A stretch of DNA of 64,000 nt, taken from assembly GCA_946800325.1 (NCBI GenBank), contig OX326958.1, positions 21,154,414 through 21,218,413 on the forward strand, given 5' to 3'. This stretch comes from Luzula sylvatica (taxonomy: Eukaryota; Streptophyta; Magnoliopsida; Poales; Juncaceae). Below the pieces are notes generated by a model that saw only the letters and a list, made by a program, of their open reading frames with translations, was not told the origin of the DNA and did not search any database. The position numbers and the translations under genes were made by a program. Position 1 is the first letter of the stretch. Each line of letters starts with the position of its first letter. Positions 23,998 through 35,130 of the stretch are shown piece by piece.

Positions 23998-25060
23998 TGA
24001 AGGAAATACAGTTTCGGGATCAACCGTAAAAGTGTACACAAGCATAAACGAATGTAAGCGTACATTCGTGGTCATATCTTTCAGTAGGAAAATCCAATTT
24101 GAATGGTTCAAATTGGGTTAGATAGATAATAAGATTATCTACAACCTTCATATAGAAATATATTTCATATGAACGAAGTATCAGTGTCGTTTCTATGAAA
24201 TACCGAAAGGCTGCAACAGTATGACATACAGTTAGTAAAACAGTCATAACGTTTGCATACGAACTCCAATTGGGCCAGGCCAAATTGGGTCGTGTAGATA
24301 ATACGATTATCTACAACTTTCGTGTTAGGTGGTTTTCTGTCAGAGGAATTTACCAATTTCGTATGGACAGAATACTGGACAGATACATGCAACTTTCTGT
24401 GTGAAAGAGTGTATATTGGATATACATGTCTTTTGGCCAATCCTAATCCTATATGATATAAATAGGATTTTTCTCTCTCATCTGGTGTGGTTCATTCAGT
24501 TAATTAATTCAGAATATTCCAGAGAATTGTGAGACAACTTTCTAGAGAGAGAAAGGGTGTAAAGAGAGAGAAACCGTGAAAAGGTGTTTTCCGGTATAGA
24601 GAATCAATCAATCGAGCAAGTTCGCCGGTGCATCGTCTAGGCAGTTGCATCCGCGACCGACGTCTTACGAGTCAAGGTGGATACAAGTAGAGGAGCAACA
24701 TCTGGGGCTCTTTCGGTTGTGATCGATTCGGAGGAACGAAATCTGCCGGAGACAGAAACGAGCGAATCGAGTAACAGGTTGTGGAAGCATGCGGGCATGG
24801 AACGCACGAAGACAACCCGAAGCGTGTCAAGACGGTGGGACACGTGCGGTATGGGACGTACGGGCTAATCACCAACGTGACACCGAAGGAAAAGAAGGAT
24901 GCGAGCGATCAACCCGTCGTGCGTGATCAATTTCACGCTGGTAATCGTCTATCCTACTTTGCATCGTACCCTCGAAGTCATGGCGTGATCTTGGATTTAG
25001 GGAACCGGACCGGGCCTTCATATCCGCTGCGCGGGCCCGGGGATGGGTGAATTCCCAACA
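23998..25060 (+). repeat. 3' LTR of the copia element
   Basis: It is nearly identical to 16520-17583, with scattered single-base differences (for example CAGTTTCGGG against CAGTTTCAGG at the start). Its palindromes are at 24124-24140 and 24296-24312, both with perfect arms. Confidence 0.93.
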
Positions 25061-26275
25061 TTTATGTCTTTTAAAATTGCTATCATATTCCCTGATTTTT
25101 TATTGTTGCATGGAGATGAAAAAATTTGGTATTTGCATCTCCATTTTTTACCCAATTAAATTTGGATCTTTGCTTCCAATAAATTTTATTTGATAACTTT
25201 TATTTTTCAAATCTTAATTTTGCTTTAATTTTGACCCAATTTTCAACATTTGTTAATTCTGTAGTATCTTCTAATTGATCAATCCAATGTAATATCTTTT
25301 TACAATTTTCTATTTGAATATTATATTTTTTATGCATTTCCTTGTGCCAGTCTGTAAGAATTTTACCTAGCTTATTAAGTTTGTCGTAAATGTTTTTCAT
25401 AGCCAGTCTGTAAGAATTTTACCTAGCTTATTAAGTTTGTCGTAAATGTTTTTCATAGTTGTACTATTATTATTTTTTAAATAAGGTTCTATAATTTCTT
25501 TTGATCCTTCTATGTTTAACCATTTCTGTTCAAATCTAAACCCATTGAAAATAGGGTATTTAGTATTAGCTTCATATAAGATAGGCGTGTGATCATAACA
25601 AGTATTTATTCTGGTAGTTTGTTGGAAATTTGGATAATCTTTTATCCAATTTTTATTTAATAAAATTCTGTCTAATCTTGCCTTTGCAATTGAATTTTTC
25701 CATGTGAATTGTTGGCCCTTGAGTGGAAGATCAATTAGGTTCAGATCATTTGCTAGGTTTCTAAATTCATTTGTAAAAGTATTATTAGTGTATGGTCCTG
25801 ATCTTTCATGTGAGTAAAATACCAAGTTAAAGTCTCCTAATAATATCCAAGATAAATTGTTATTAATATTATCCCCGATTAATTTTATTTCATTTAAAAA
25901 ATCTAGCTTTTCATTTCTGTTAACTGGACCATATACTCATGTTATATTAAATTCTTTTGCGTCCCATAAGTTCTTTAAAATTATTGATATTGAAAATTTA
26001 TTTTTAGTGGATGATATATGCTTAAATAGTTTTTTATTCCATGATATTAGAATTCCCCTTGATGTTCCTTGTGATTCTAGATAATCAAATCCACTTAAAT
26101 ATTTCCCACAGATTTGTTTATTAATTTGTTCATTAATTAAATTTAGTTTTGTTTCTTGCAGGCAACAAATATCAGTATGTTCATCTGCAATGGTCTTATT
26201 TACCAGGTATTTTTTGTTATTATCATTAAGACCCCTAACATTCCAAGAAATTATTTTTAATTTTTTGTATATCAT
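25061..26275 (-). pseudogene. LINE ORF2, endonuclease part
   Basis: On the minus strand from 26275 the frame opens with KIISWNVRGLNDNNKK, then CCLQETKL, the N-terminal signatures of the APE-type endonuclease of L1 LINEs. 25825-25397 continues with RLDRILLNKNWIKDYPN and CYDHTPI. An in-frame TGA sits near 25934-25936, just before VYGPVNR. A 56-bp tandem duplication at 25347-25458 also breaks the frame. The copia LTR ends the segment at 25061, and the RT half continues at 16519. Confidence 0.85.
25347..25458. repeat. 56-bp exact tandem duplication within LINE ORF2
   Basis: 25347-25402 and 25403-25458 are the same 56-bp segment, beginning CCAGTCTGTAAGAATTTTAC. Since 56 is not a multiple of three, it shifts the frame. 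Confidence 0.9.
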
Positions 26276-26375
26276 TATTAAGTAATTTTTGTACTTTAAC
26301 TTTTATACTTTTTTATCTTATTCTTTACTTTCACTAGCATCTAACATGCTAATAATTTTTTCATTTAGATTTGTA

Positions 26376-28220
26376 TTAATTTCTATTCCTGGTTGATGAT
26401 AATATCTCAATTATTTCCTCTGGAGAGGAAAGTTTAGTTGTATTTTCTAGGTTTAATTCCTTAATATTACTGTTATTATTTTTTCTTGATTTTTGTCTTT
26501 TGTTTCTCTCTTTTTGAATTTCTTTAAATTTGACCATTTGTGCTTTTTGGACCGGAGAAGTATATATTCCAATTTGTTTATTTTGAAGTCTTGCACTTCT
26601 TCTTTGATCTTCAATTCGAATACTTTTGGCAATTTCCTTACACTTTTGTTCTGTTGTGTTTTGAGTTTTTTTATTTACTTTATTTTCTATGAGCTTATTT
26701 TCTATTATTCCTATCTGTGTGTTGCCTTCATTGATTAATTGTGTAGAGAAATAAGCTTTTATTTTTTTCTGCCCGAATTTTGACTTTTCGTTTAGTGGGT
26801 TCATTGATGTTTCAAGTTCTTGTGAATATCCATATTTATAAAATTGTCTTCATTTTCTGTTAAATAGTACTCTTTATTTTCCTGTGTAGGGACTTCTAGG
26901 ATGGTAGTTCCCATTGTGTCCTTAAAAGAATCTTCAGTAATTGTTGGTATGTCCCTTGTTATAATTTCTTTTTTTTGTTTTTTTTCTCTTGGATTAACTT
27001 AGCATACTTTGATATAATTATTAATCCATTATCTGTTAATTGGAATTTTAGTGTAGTGTTTTTTATGCTAGTTTTATTGCTTAATATCCTGATAGCATTA
27101 TTATTAGTTAATTCCGTATAGATTTCTTTAAAAATAGGTATTTTTATTATTTTTTTTGAACTTTTCTGATTCAATCAGGAACATACCTTGCCCATTTTGT
27201 AAATTGGATACTATTAACTTATCTGAGTTATTATCATTTATTACTTCCTCATTTGATTTGTTGATTGAAATTTCTATTTTTTTCTTTATTCTCCATATTT
27301 GAATAGTTTTTTTCTTTTTCTGCCAAATTTGTTTAGGTTTTTGTTTTTGAAAATTATGGTTTTTTTCGAATTTATTACTTATAATATTATTTTTATTATT
27401 TTTATTTCCCTATATTTTTTCCTGATTAAAATTTGTTTGTATCTTCTCTTGAGAGACATTATGTCAAGAGCTAGGTATATCCTTATTTTTCTTTACCAAG
27501 ATTATAAAGATTTTTTCATTGTCGAAAACATTTATTTTTTCTGGTATAGGGGTATTAGGTATACAATTTATTGAAAGAGAGATATTTTTTATTATTTCAT
27601 TGGGAGCATATGATCCTACCCCAATCAAAAAACCTATTGATTTTATAATTTTAGAAATATCATATGCATTGCAATATTTTAATGGGAGATTGATTAGAGA
27701 TATATCTTTTGTTACATACTTTGTTTTGTCTGAGTGTATAAATGTATTATGCAAATACACATTGATCTCCCTTTTTTCTTGTGATATGATTATTTCTTTC
27801 TCTTTATATAATTGATTTGTATGTTTATATTGTTCAGGTAAATAGGCTTTTTGAGGAAAGTGGTCATTTCTAGGAGCATTTTTTGGAGTTTCTTTTTTTG
27901 GAAAAACTGGTTTATTTTGTTTTTGTAAATTATTTTGGATTTTGGAGAAATTATTATTAAGGTTGTTATGAAAATTTGGTTGGATTTTAGAAATGTTTGT
28001 GTAGCAATTATTTTGGATATGGTCCTAATTTTAGGCACCTAAAACATCTTATTGCTCCTCTACACTCTTCTCTAACATGATTATTAGACAGACACCTATA
28101 GCATTTGTGATGTATTTTTGCTTGATTATTAGGGTTATATCTAGGTTTTTTTGAGACATAGATCCAAGGTTTTTCAGTTTGTAAATTATTTTCCAAAATT
28201 TGTTTATATGATAGGTTCAT
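26376..28220 (-). pseudogene. LINE ORF1 (nucleic-acid-binding, zinc knuckle)
   Basis: Reading from 28220 on the minus strand, the first frame includes one CX2CX4HX4C zinc knuckle (CYRCLSNNHVREEC). A second begins CFRCLKLG but has Pro where His is expected, then stops. Later frames (28038-27790, 27760-27464, 27174-26959, 26804-26376) hold the rest of a Lys/Asn/Ile-rich ORF1 with LPLKYCNAYDI-like RNA-binding residues. In intact elements ORF1 coats the RNA. The order ORF1 then ORF2 supports a full-length insertion. Multiple frame changes kill it. Confidence 0.7.
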
Positions 28221-28400
28221 GATTAGAGAATAATTAAATGAGAAGGAGTAGAAGACTTAGCGAGTAATTGGAGAGGAATTGAGATGAGCTACTGTTGAGC
28301 TTCCTCTGGTCTAGTTTCAGCCTTCTTCTTTGATCTTCTATCTTCTATCTTCAGCTTTCTAGTTTTTGGGAGAGTTTTGGAGTTGATTGTAATTATTTAT
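28221..28400 (-). other. LINE 5' leader
   Basis: Sequence upstream of ORF1 on the minus strand is purine-rich (AGAAGATAGAAGAT repeats near 28335-28355), as expected of a transcribed LINE leader. The precise 5' end is not visible. Confidence 0.45.
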
Positions 28401-31160
28401 TTTTTTTTGAGGAAATTCAAGGAAGGTTCAAAAGTCCTTCTCTTGAAATAATATAAATAATAAGCAGTCTTTTTTACATATACTTTTTTCTAATCACAAA
28501 GCGCAAAAAAAAAAAAAAACAACTTAAAAAGTATAAAAACCACTCCATATTTCTTTCTCGGCCCATGCAAGAAATTTTTAGCTTCCGGCCCATTTTTTTG
28601 TACTTTATCTAGAGGGGATATAACAAGTACTACTTGTACTTCATCTCTCCATCGAAGTACAGCCCCCCTATTTTTTTCTCACACCTCTTTTCTTTCATTT
28701 TCGTCGTCAGTAAACCCTAGCTTCCATCCCCACTACTTTCGTCCCCTTTTTTTGATAGAGCTTTGCAAACTCTTCTCCACTCCATGATTATCTCTTCAAT
28801 TAGCTCAGATCCATCTCTATTGAGATCCGAAAAAGCCCGTCTACAACGTTCGCGCCAAACTATAAATAGGAAGAGAGCAAATATCTGTCTGGATTTGGGA
28901 TTTTTTGTTCTCGAAGTAAGATTGTGTACCATCTTCTCTATCGATGTCTCCAAATCACTGATTAGAGGCATCTCATCTTTAATTATCTCCCAATGCAGTT
29001 GCACAAAGGTACACTCTTTAACTAAATGGTTTATCGTTTCTTCACCACAATTGCATAGATAGCATCGATTAACTATGATCATCCCTCTTTTTTGCAAATT
29101 GTCTATAGTTAATATTTTCCCTTGCAACATATTCCATAAAAACACCTTCATTCTCGGTGGAATTTCCAAATTCCAAATAGGACCCAGATTTGAATGTGAT
29201 AGCACTCCTACTCTCAGCATATTATATGCATTTTTCACTGTGAAATTATTATTCTTCTCCCAATTCCATCTAATCTGGTCCTCCTCTTCTTTTAGGGTTA
29301 GGTTATCCAATAATTTCTCTACAATTTTCAATTCTTCTTCAGCCTTATATGATAGATCTTCTCTGAATGCTGATTTCAAATTTGTTAATTTCTTGTATTT
29401 ATCTACTGCACCATATTGCTTTAATGCAAAACTGTATAGAGCTGAACATTTTAAGTATAGCAATCCTTCTCCCCAGTTATTGTACCAGAAGCTGGTATTC
29501 TTTCCATTCTTTACCTCAAAAGTAACACTTTTCCAGAAAAAATCCAATAAATTTTTTAAATCTTTCCAGAAATATGATTCTTGTATATTGCTTTTCTCAA
29601 ATATATGGTGATCCCCTAAGGGTTCATCCAGTAAATTCCACTTAAGCCCTTCTTTTTTTGTATAATAAGACCATAACCATTTGAGCATTAATGAATCATT
29701 AAATGCTTCTAGATCTTTAACTCCTAGTCCTCCTGCATACTTAGGTCTACATACTTGATCCCAATTAACCAAGTTGTAACCTTTTTCTCCATTCCCCTTC
29801 CATAAGAAATTTCTTCTTAATTTGTCCATTTCCTTAATAGCCCATTTGGGGAATTTGCTTACCATAAAGTGGTATACGGGCAGCGAAGAGAGGACTGAGT
29901 TAATCAACACCAATCTTCCTCCTATATTCAAAAGTGCTCCTTTCCAACCCCTCAACTTCTTTTCCATTTTTTCAATTATAACCCTGATTTCTTTCTTATC
30001 CATTTTCTTATCACTTAGTGAGTATCCCAGATACTTAAATGGCAATTCAGCATAATTGCATCCCAATTCTCCCTGAATTTGCATGATTTCTTCTGTACTT
30101 GAATGTGATATCACATTGAATTCTGACTTTTGGAAGTTGATTTTCAGCCCCGACGAATTTCCAAATGTATTCAAAATGAACTTAATTCTTTTGGCTTGAA
30201 TTAATTCAGGCTTTAATATAAATATGGTGTCATCTGCATACAATAATGCCAACTCACAATTTGTAATAGGTCTTTCAATGAAATTTCTCTCTCCTAGGGT
30301 TTTCACAATTCTTGCCAAAGTGTCAATGGCTAGTATGAATAAATGTGGGGATAGTGGGTCCCCCTGCCTAACTCCCCTTTTCAAGTGAACACTTTTACCT
30401 GGCATTCCATTAAGAATTACTTTGGCAGACCCCATAAGGACCCAATTTTTAATCCAAATTATCCAATTTGGTCCAAAACCTCTAGCCAGCATAATATCCT
30501 CTAAGAACTCCCATGAAAGAGTATCGAATGCTTTTTGTATATCTGCTTTAAATAACAGCATGGGCATCTTCTTGTTTTTTGCTGTATGTATGATTTCTCT
30601 GGCATACACATAACACTCTGAAATGAGTCTGTTTTTCATAAACCCTAATTGGTTTGGAAGTATGAGTGTATTTATGACTGATTTTAATCTATTTGCTAAT
30701 GCTTTTGATATTATTTTCTGAATACCACTAACAAGACTGATTGGTCTAAATTCCTTCGGGGATTGTGGATCATCGTTCTTTGGGATTAGAGCAATATATG
30801 ATTTTTCAAATCCTCCCATTCCTAATCTAGGGTTCTGATTGGATATGATATAGAATATTTCATCTCAAATTAAGTCCCAGTATTTCTTATAGAATTCTCC
30901 ATTGAAACCATCGGGACCTGGGGATTTTTCTTTTTTCCAATGCTTAACCACTGAATCTATCTCTTCTATTTTTATTGACTCTTCTAATGAGCTTAAATCT
31001 TCTTTTATCTCATAAAAGAGATGTGCTGGATTTATTACTGCAGTTGTGGTTTCTTTTACTGGTTCCATCCCAATCAGGCTCTTATAATAATTAAATAATA
31101 TTTTTGATTTGACTTTCTGCTCTTTCTGCAGTACATTTTCCTGATCCAACAAGACTGGGA
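28401..31160 (-). mobile_element. Second L1-type LINE, 5'-truncated
   Basis: The minus-strand 3' end is a T run at about 28401-28410 followed by TGAGGAAATTCAAGG, a 3'-tail form like that of the LINE at 47677. The RT frame runs from 31152 to 28717. ORF1 and endonuclease are missing, so it is 5'-truncated. It abuts the 5' end of the first LINE. About 300 bp of 3' UTR (28411-28716) contain an A-rich tract near 28506. Confidence 0.75.
28717..31152 (-). pseudogene. LINE reverse transcriptase, nearly intact
   Basis: A 700-codon frame (30819-28717) holds RT blocks IALIPKNDDPQSPKEFRPIS, KADIQKAFDTLSWEF, GVRQGDPLSPHLF, the catalytic LLYADDTIF and KYLGYSLSDKKM. It ends with the zf-RVT motif CYLCNCGEETINHLVKEC and a C-terminal RRCRRAF-like region. 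The upstream frame 31152-30865 has KSPGPDGFNGEFYKKYW. One in-frame TGA (30862-30864) separates the two, apparently a single nonsense change. The endonuclease is absent. This is the best-preserved retrotransposon coding region in the window. Confidence 0.9.
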
Positions 31161-31425
31161 TCAGTAATTAAGTGCCCTCCATGCTTGAATTTTGGTTGAA
31201 GTTTGTGGTTTGATCTCCTCAGGGAGGGGATTCTTGTTCGCCTCAAAATCGCCCTCTCCTATTTCCCTTCAAACTTCCTATTATTAAACTTTCCGCATTA
31301 AATTGAATTCTTTGACTTTCTTTTTATTCCTTCTTTGTGTTCAATCCTTCTAACACTGACAGATCTTGTCCCAAATCAATGGTAAATATTTTGGGGGAGC
31401 GATAGTACACAATTTTACATACACT

Positions 31426-31428
<3 letters not shown>
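31161..31428. other. Short non-coding stretch between LINE and TA repeat
   Basis: No gene is seen. It may hold the 5' remainder of the second LINE and the body of a decayed hAT whose right end lies at 31555. Confidence 0.4.

Positions 31429-31509
<81 letters not shown>
31429..31509. repeat. (TA)n microsatellite
   Basis: About 40 TA units, giving meaningless Tyr-Ile frames on both strands. Confidence 0.95.
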
Positions 31510-31510
<1 letters not shown>

Positions 31511-31554
31511 TACCGTTCAAAAATCTAGGGGGGCAGCTGTCCCTCATATTCTTT

Positions 31555-31570
31555 TAATAGATCCGCCACT
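31555..31570. mobile_element. Possible right end of a decayed hAT element
   Basis: TAGATCCGCCACTG is the reverse complement of CAGTGGCGGATCTA, a terminus common in plant hAT MITEs. PEX6-flank homology resumes at once on the right. I could not find the left end. Confidence 0.35.
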
Positions 31571-31762
31571 GCCTCCTAATGCCTATTTTTTTTATTTGGT
31601 GTATTGAAAATGTGGTTCGGTTGATTTGATTATATGCAGTGGAATGAAATGGTCGAAATCAGCAAAACCTTTTTCAGTGAATATATATATAGAAAATAAT
31701 GTAAATATGATTATATGAGAAGGGTTATTTGGTTATTTTGACAATTTTGACTACTAATTATA

Positions 31763-32491
31763 TCTTATGTATAAAGTAGACAAATTTCTTGCAATTCTAT
31801 GCCTCCACGTCATGAAGGGCATTTGTGTAAAAAAATATTTTACAATTTACATTTTGGTCCTTTTAATTTATATTTTGGTCCTTTTTAGTTTTAATTTTGC
31901 ATTTTGGTCTTTTTTATTTATATTTTATTCCTTTCTTTACTTTTCAGTCTTTTTTTACATTTTCACTTTATATTTTGGTCCTTTTTATTTATATTTTGGT
32001 CATTTTAAGTTTTAATTTACATTTTGGTCCTTTTTATTTATATTTTGGTCCTTTCTTATTTATATTTTGGTCTTTTTTTACATTTTTAATTTACATTTTT
32101 GGTTCTTTTTATTTATATTTTAATTTACATTTTGGTCTTTTTTTTATTTATATTTTCGGTTCTTTTTTACATTTTGATCCTTTTTCCTTATTTTACATTT
32201 TGATCCTTTTTTACATTTGATCTTTTTTTCCTATTTTACATACATATTTAAAATTTGGCCTTTTTTCCGATTTTAGAAGCACCTGAACAAATGCTATTTA
32301 TACAAATTATATTAGAAAATAATATCCGTGATAGACTAATTTAATGAACCATATGCATATATTGACATCATGATATATTGACATTAGATTAATTTAGTTC
32401 AAACGCATGCACGTTAATTCGCACACGCGTTAATTCTATTTAAATAATTATATAAAAAACATCCCGCGCAATTGCGCGGGGATAAAGCTAG
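31763..32491 (+). mobile_element. Helitron, non-autonomous (729 bp)
   Basis: It begins TCTTATGTATAAAG after an A and ends with a GC-rich hairpin (CCCGCGCAATTGCGCGGG) about 10 bp upstream of the terminal CTAG, followed by T. TC start, hairpin, CTRR end and insertion between A and T are the Helitron signature. The element at 46232-47462 has the same ends in the opposite orientation. The interior is almost entirely a pyrimidine-rich minisatellite. No Rep/helicase coding. Confidence 0.92.
31850..32220. repeat. Variable minisatellite (ATTTTGGTCCTTTTT type) in the Helitron
   Basis: Irregular units of roughly 12-30 bp alternate TTTACATTTTGGTCC and TTTATATTTTGGTCC phrases. The reverse-complement form (GGACCAAAATGTAAA) fills the related Helitron at 46490-46725 and 47296-47380 with different unit order. 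Confidence 0.85.
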
Positions 32492-32636
32492 TAAGTATTA
32501 TGGAAGGAGAAATTCCAAAAAATCTTTTGAACTTGTTTTTGTGCCTATTATTGGTATATATGTGATTTATTCTCGATTTTCCTTTTTTTAAGTTATTTAA
32601 AACATTTTTTACTTTGGCTTCACTACCTACTACCTA

Positions 32637-32760
32637 GGTGTGTTGTGCGGATACGACTGCGAATAATATATCTGATATGTATACGATACGACGATAATGA
32701 TGTATACGAATACGACGATACAAATACAACTTGTGTTTTGAAGTATTCGCGCAAAGTGGC
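32637..32760. mobile_element. Decayed GATACG-type MITE
   Basis: The left edge TGTTGTGCGGATACGAC and the right edge AGTATTCGCGCAAAG resemble the termini of the GATACG family, with GATACGACGATA-like motifs between. Boundaries are uncertain. Confidence 0.45.
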
Positions 32761-32983
32761 TTCCCGCCAAAGCTTTCATAGCTTGTTTGTGCAATGATCA
32801 ATTTTTCGCGTACCCCTACAAATTGACATAATAAAATAAAAATAATTTTGATTCTCAGCTTGGTCACAATTTGGCATGCGGTACATGTGACATTGATCTT
32901 GAGTAATTCTACACAACATGTTCTCGCAACATACTCTCGTAGCATGATATTGATTTTACGTTGAATATTGTATTCACACTAGC

Positions 32984-32988
<5 letters not shown>

Positions 32989-33032
<44 letters not shown>
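32989..33032. repeat. (CT)n microsatellite
   Basis: About 21 CT units upstream of the PEX6 fragment, probably within or at the edge of the truncated intron. Confidence 0.95.
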
Positions 33033-33036
<4 letters not shown>

Positions 33037-33097
33037 GGAAACAAATTATAATATTCTATTTTTATTAAACTTTATATAATTTTTATTTCATATGAAG

Positions 33098-33748
33098 GAT
33101 TTGTTTATAACTGGAGCGAGCAATAGACCGGACCTAATAGACGCAGCTCTTCTGCAGCCAGGCCGGTTCGACAAACTTTTATATGTTGGGGTTAACACCG
33201 AGCCATCATACCGCCAAAGGTTAATAATATATTATTTAATTTAATTAATTAACTAATTAAATTTGTGTATATTATTTTAGGGTTCTAGAAGCTTTGACAC
33301 GCAAATTCAGATTGAGTGAAGATATATCGTTGTTAGAAATAGCAAAAAGATGTCCTCCTAATTTTACCTGTGCGGATATGTATGCTTTGTGTGCCGATGC
33401 TTGGTTTAACGCTGCGAAGCGCAAGGTTTATAAGCATTCAATATTTAATTTTATATAATTGTATCGTTATTTTTTTAATTAATATTTAAAAAATGTAGGT
33501 CTTTGACCAGAGTGGAGATTCTTCATCGGAGGGAGAAAATAAAAATGATTCGGTTATTGTTGAGTTCGATGATTTTATAAAGGTAATATCCTTATTTACA
33601 ATTCGTAAATATTGATGAATAATTTGGTTCTTATGTATAAATTATAAATTAATAGGTGTTGAATGAGATATCACCGTCATTATCTCTGGCTGAGCTGGCG
33701 AAATATGAAAGTCTAAGAGAGAAATTTGAAGGCGGGCCCTCTAAATGA
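33098..33748 (+). pseudogene. PEX6: PEX6 C-terminal gene fragment (four exons, frame intact)
   Basis: Exons 33098-33219, 33281-33425, 33499-33582 and 33656-33748 are each bounded by AG and GT and join in phase to a 147-residue frame ending in TGA. The translation includes [45 protein letters not shown] and SPSLSLAELAKYESL. This is the end of the D2 AAA+ domain (Asn-Arg-Pro sensor region, arginine finger GRFD) and tail of PEX6, the peroxisomal ATPase that with PEX1 extracts the PEX5 receptor from the membrane. The usual PEX6 is about 900 residues or more. No upstream exon is visible; a CT microsatellite and MITE remnants lie there instead. GAD is changed to CAD. I call it a fragment, probably not functional alone. 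Confidence 0.85.
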
Positions 33749-34130
33749 ATAATTTGGTTATTCATAATGCCTAATTTTTTTCTATTTGGTGTATTGAAAA
33801 GACGGTTTTGGTCAAACAGATTAATTATTTGAGGTGGAATCAAGTGGAGGGGATTAGAAAAAACGTATACAATGAATAATTATTGGAAATAATGTAAATA
33901 TGGTGAAGGTTTATTTGGTCAATATCACTACTAATGAGTATTATGGGTATGATAAATACGAGAATTTTATCGAGTTATAGATCATCGATTTTCATAGAAT
34001 TTTGATCGAGTCGTTTCTCAAGTTTTGTCGAGTAATATTATGGCTTATCGGTATGATAAATTCGAGAATTATGGTTAATATCACTACTAATAATGTAAAT
34101 ATGGTAAAGGTTCGGGTATATAAAAAAATA
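33749..34130. other. PEX6 downstream flank, non-coding
   Basis: 33765-33945 matches 31571-31762 plus 32492-32530, so the PEX6 3' flank is present twice. Within it, TATCACTACTAATAATGTAAATATGG-type phrases recur at about 33890 and 34080, a small local duplication. No gene. Confidence 0.6.
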
Positions 34131-34392
34131 GTGAAATTTTACCGTGCCCCTTCATTTCCCCCAAAGCATCATCTGTATCATTGATTAATGGTTAATGATC
34201 CAAGTAATTTAAAAAATACATCATATTAACAATTAATTGATATATAATTAAGATACATATGTATTAACAATTCTTAATCAATATAAATTAACTGTTAATG
34301 AGATGTATTTTTGTTAATTAGTTGAATCATTAATCATTAATCGGTAATATAGAGGATGTTGGGGGAAATGAGAGGGCAGAGTAAATGGCCTC
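34131..34392. mobile_element. MITE with C-rich inverted termini (about 260 bp)
   Basis: The left end GTGAAATTTTACCGTGCCCC and the right end, read inward as GAGGCCATTTACTCTGCCCT, both continue to CATTTCCCCCAA. The interior is AT-rich with TTAATCATTAATC-type motifs. The termini resemble those of the Mutator-like element at 669-2553. No target duplication is clear. Confidence 0.6.
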
Positions 34393-35130
34393 GTTATGCA
34401 ATACATGTTGATCACAAAGCATGGATAGTTTGTCCCTCGTGAATTTAATCAATCTCTCTTTGCTGACGGAGACCTAAACCGAACTAGTCAAAAATGATAT
34501 TAACAACTCTTACCTAATTCCTTTTGAATATTATCGTGCATTTACTTCGGTCTTCGTTCACCAAGGAGTTCCGAGATATATCTCTCTCCATGAGGTGAAC
34601 AAATTTCATATTAGCCGTTCATATTATTCGTTATGGTTCGCAATAATTTTGGTTTTGATATTAAGCATTTAATAACTTCAATTTAACATAACGATATCAA
34701 TTCGCAGTGCCGAGACTAGTCTGACAAAACATAAAATCTTAATAATAGTAATAATAATCTTCTTCATAGGTTACAATAGATTCATCATCTTTTTTTTAGA
34801 ATAAATGAAAAAAACTCAAATGTTTTTCATTCATTGATTTCAATAAAAATCGAATTCACAATTTTTTAAAATATATAAATTTTTTTTGCCACACACTAAA
34901 TCAACTATAGGTTTCATCATCATAAGATGAAGAATCCAAACCACATCTCCGTGTTTGGCCTCTTGTCGCTCTCATGTTTCCAGTATGAATGGTTTGAAGT
35001 CAAACATTCTTTATTGCAGATAGTGAATAGAGCCTTGTTTTATTGATCTAGTCAAATATTTTCTATTAGTCGTAATCGTAATCACCACCTAATTTCATTA
35101 GATTTCAATTTAATTTTAACGGATTCGTAT
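34393..35130. other. Intergenic, nothing recognised
   Basis: AT-rich sequence with no long frame. I see no element boundaries. Confidence 0.6.

Larger units (their letters stand above)
16520..25060 (+). mobile_element. Ty1/copia LTR retrotransposon, coding region degenerate
   Basis: The element has two about 1.06-kb direct LTRs (16520-17583 and 23998-25060), both TG...CA. The flanking 5-mers TTTGT and TTTAT differ by one base and probably represent the target duplication. A primer-binding site follows the left LTR and a purine tract precedes the right one. Recognisable pol pieces appear in the order integrase, RT, RNase H, which places it in Ty1/copia. The LTRs differ at only about a dozen positions by eye, but the pol region is riddled with stops. 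It lies inside the ORF2 of a LINE. Confidence 0.9.
12950..28400 (-). mobile_element. L1-type LINE, full-length but dead, split by a copia element
   Basis: On the minus strand the order is 5' leader (about 28395-28221), ORF1 with a zinc knuckle, endonuclease, reverse transcriptase, zf-RVT region, 3' UTR and a poly-A tail, seen as a run of about 15 T at 12950-12964. This is the canonical plant L1 order. The copia element at 16520-25060 interrupts ORF2 between the endonuclease and the RT core. Both ORFs carry several frame changes and stops. The 3' end abuts the last exon of the PEX6 remnant, so the LINE landed in PEX6-derived DNA. The 5' boundary is approximate. Confidence 0.8.

Noticed and set aside
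16520..25060. Endogenous pararetrovirus or other viral insertion
   Set aside because: LTRs with TG/CA ends, Met-tRNA primer site, and integrase before RT place it in Ty1/copia; no viral movement or coat motifs are seen.
28763..29611. Plus-strand frames opposite the second LINE
   Set aside because: Antisense shadows of the RT frame.
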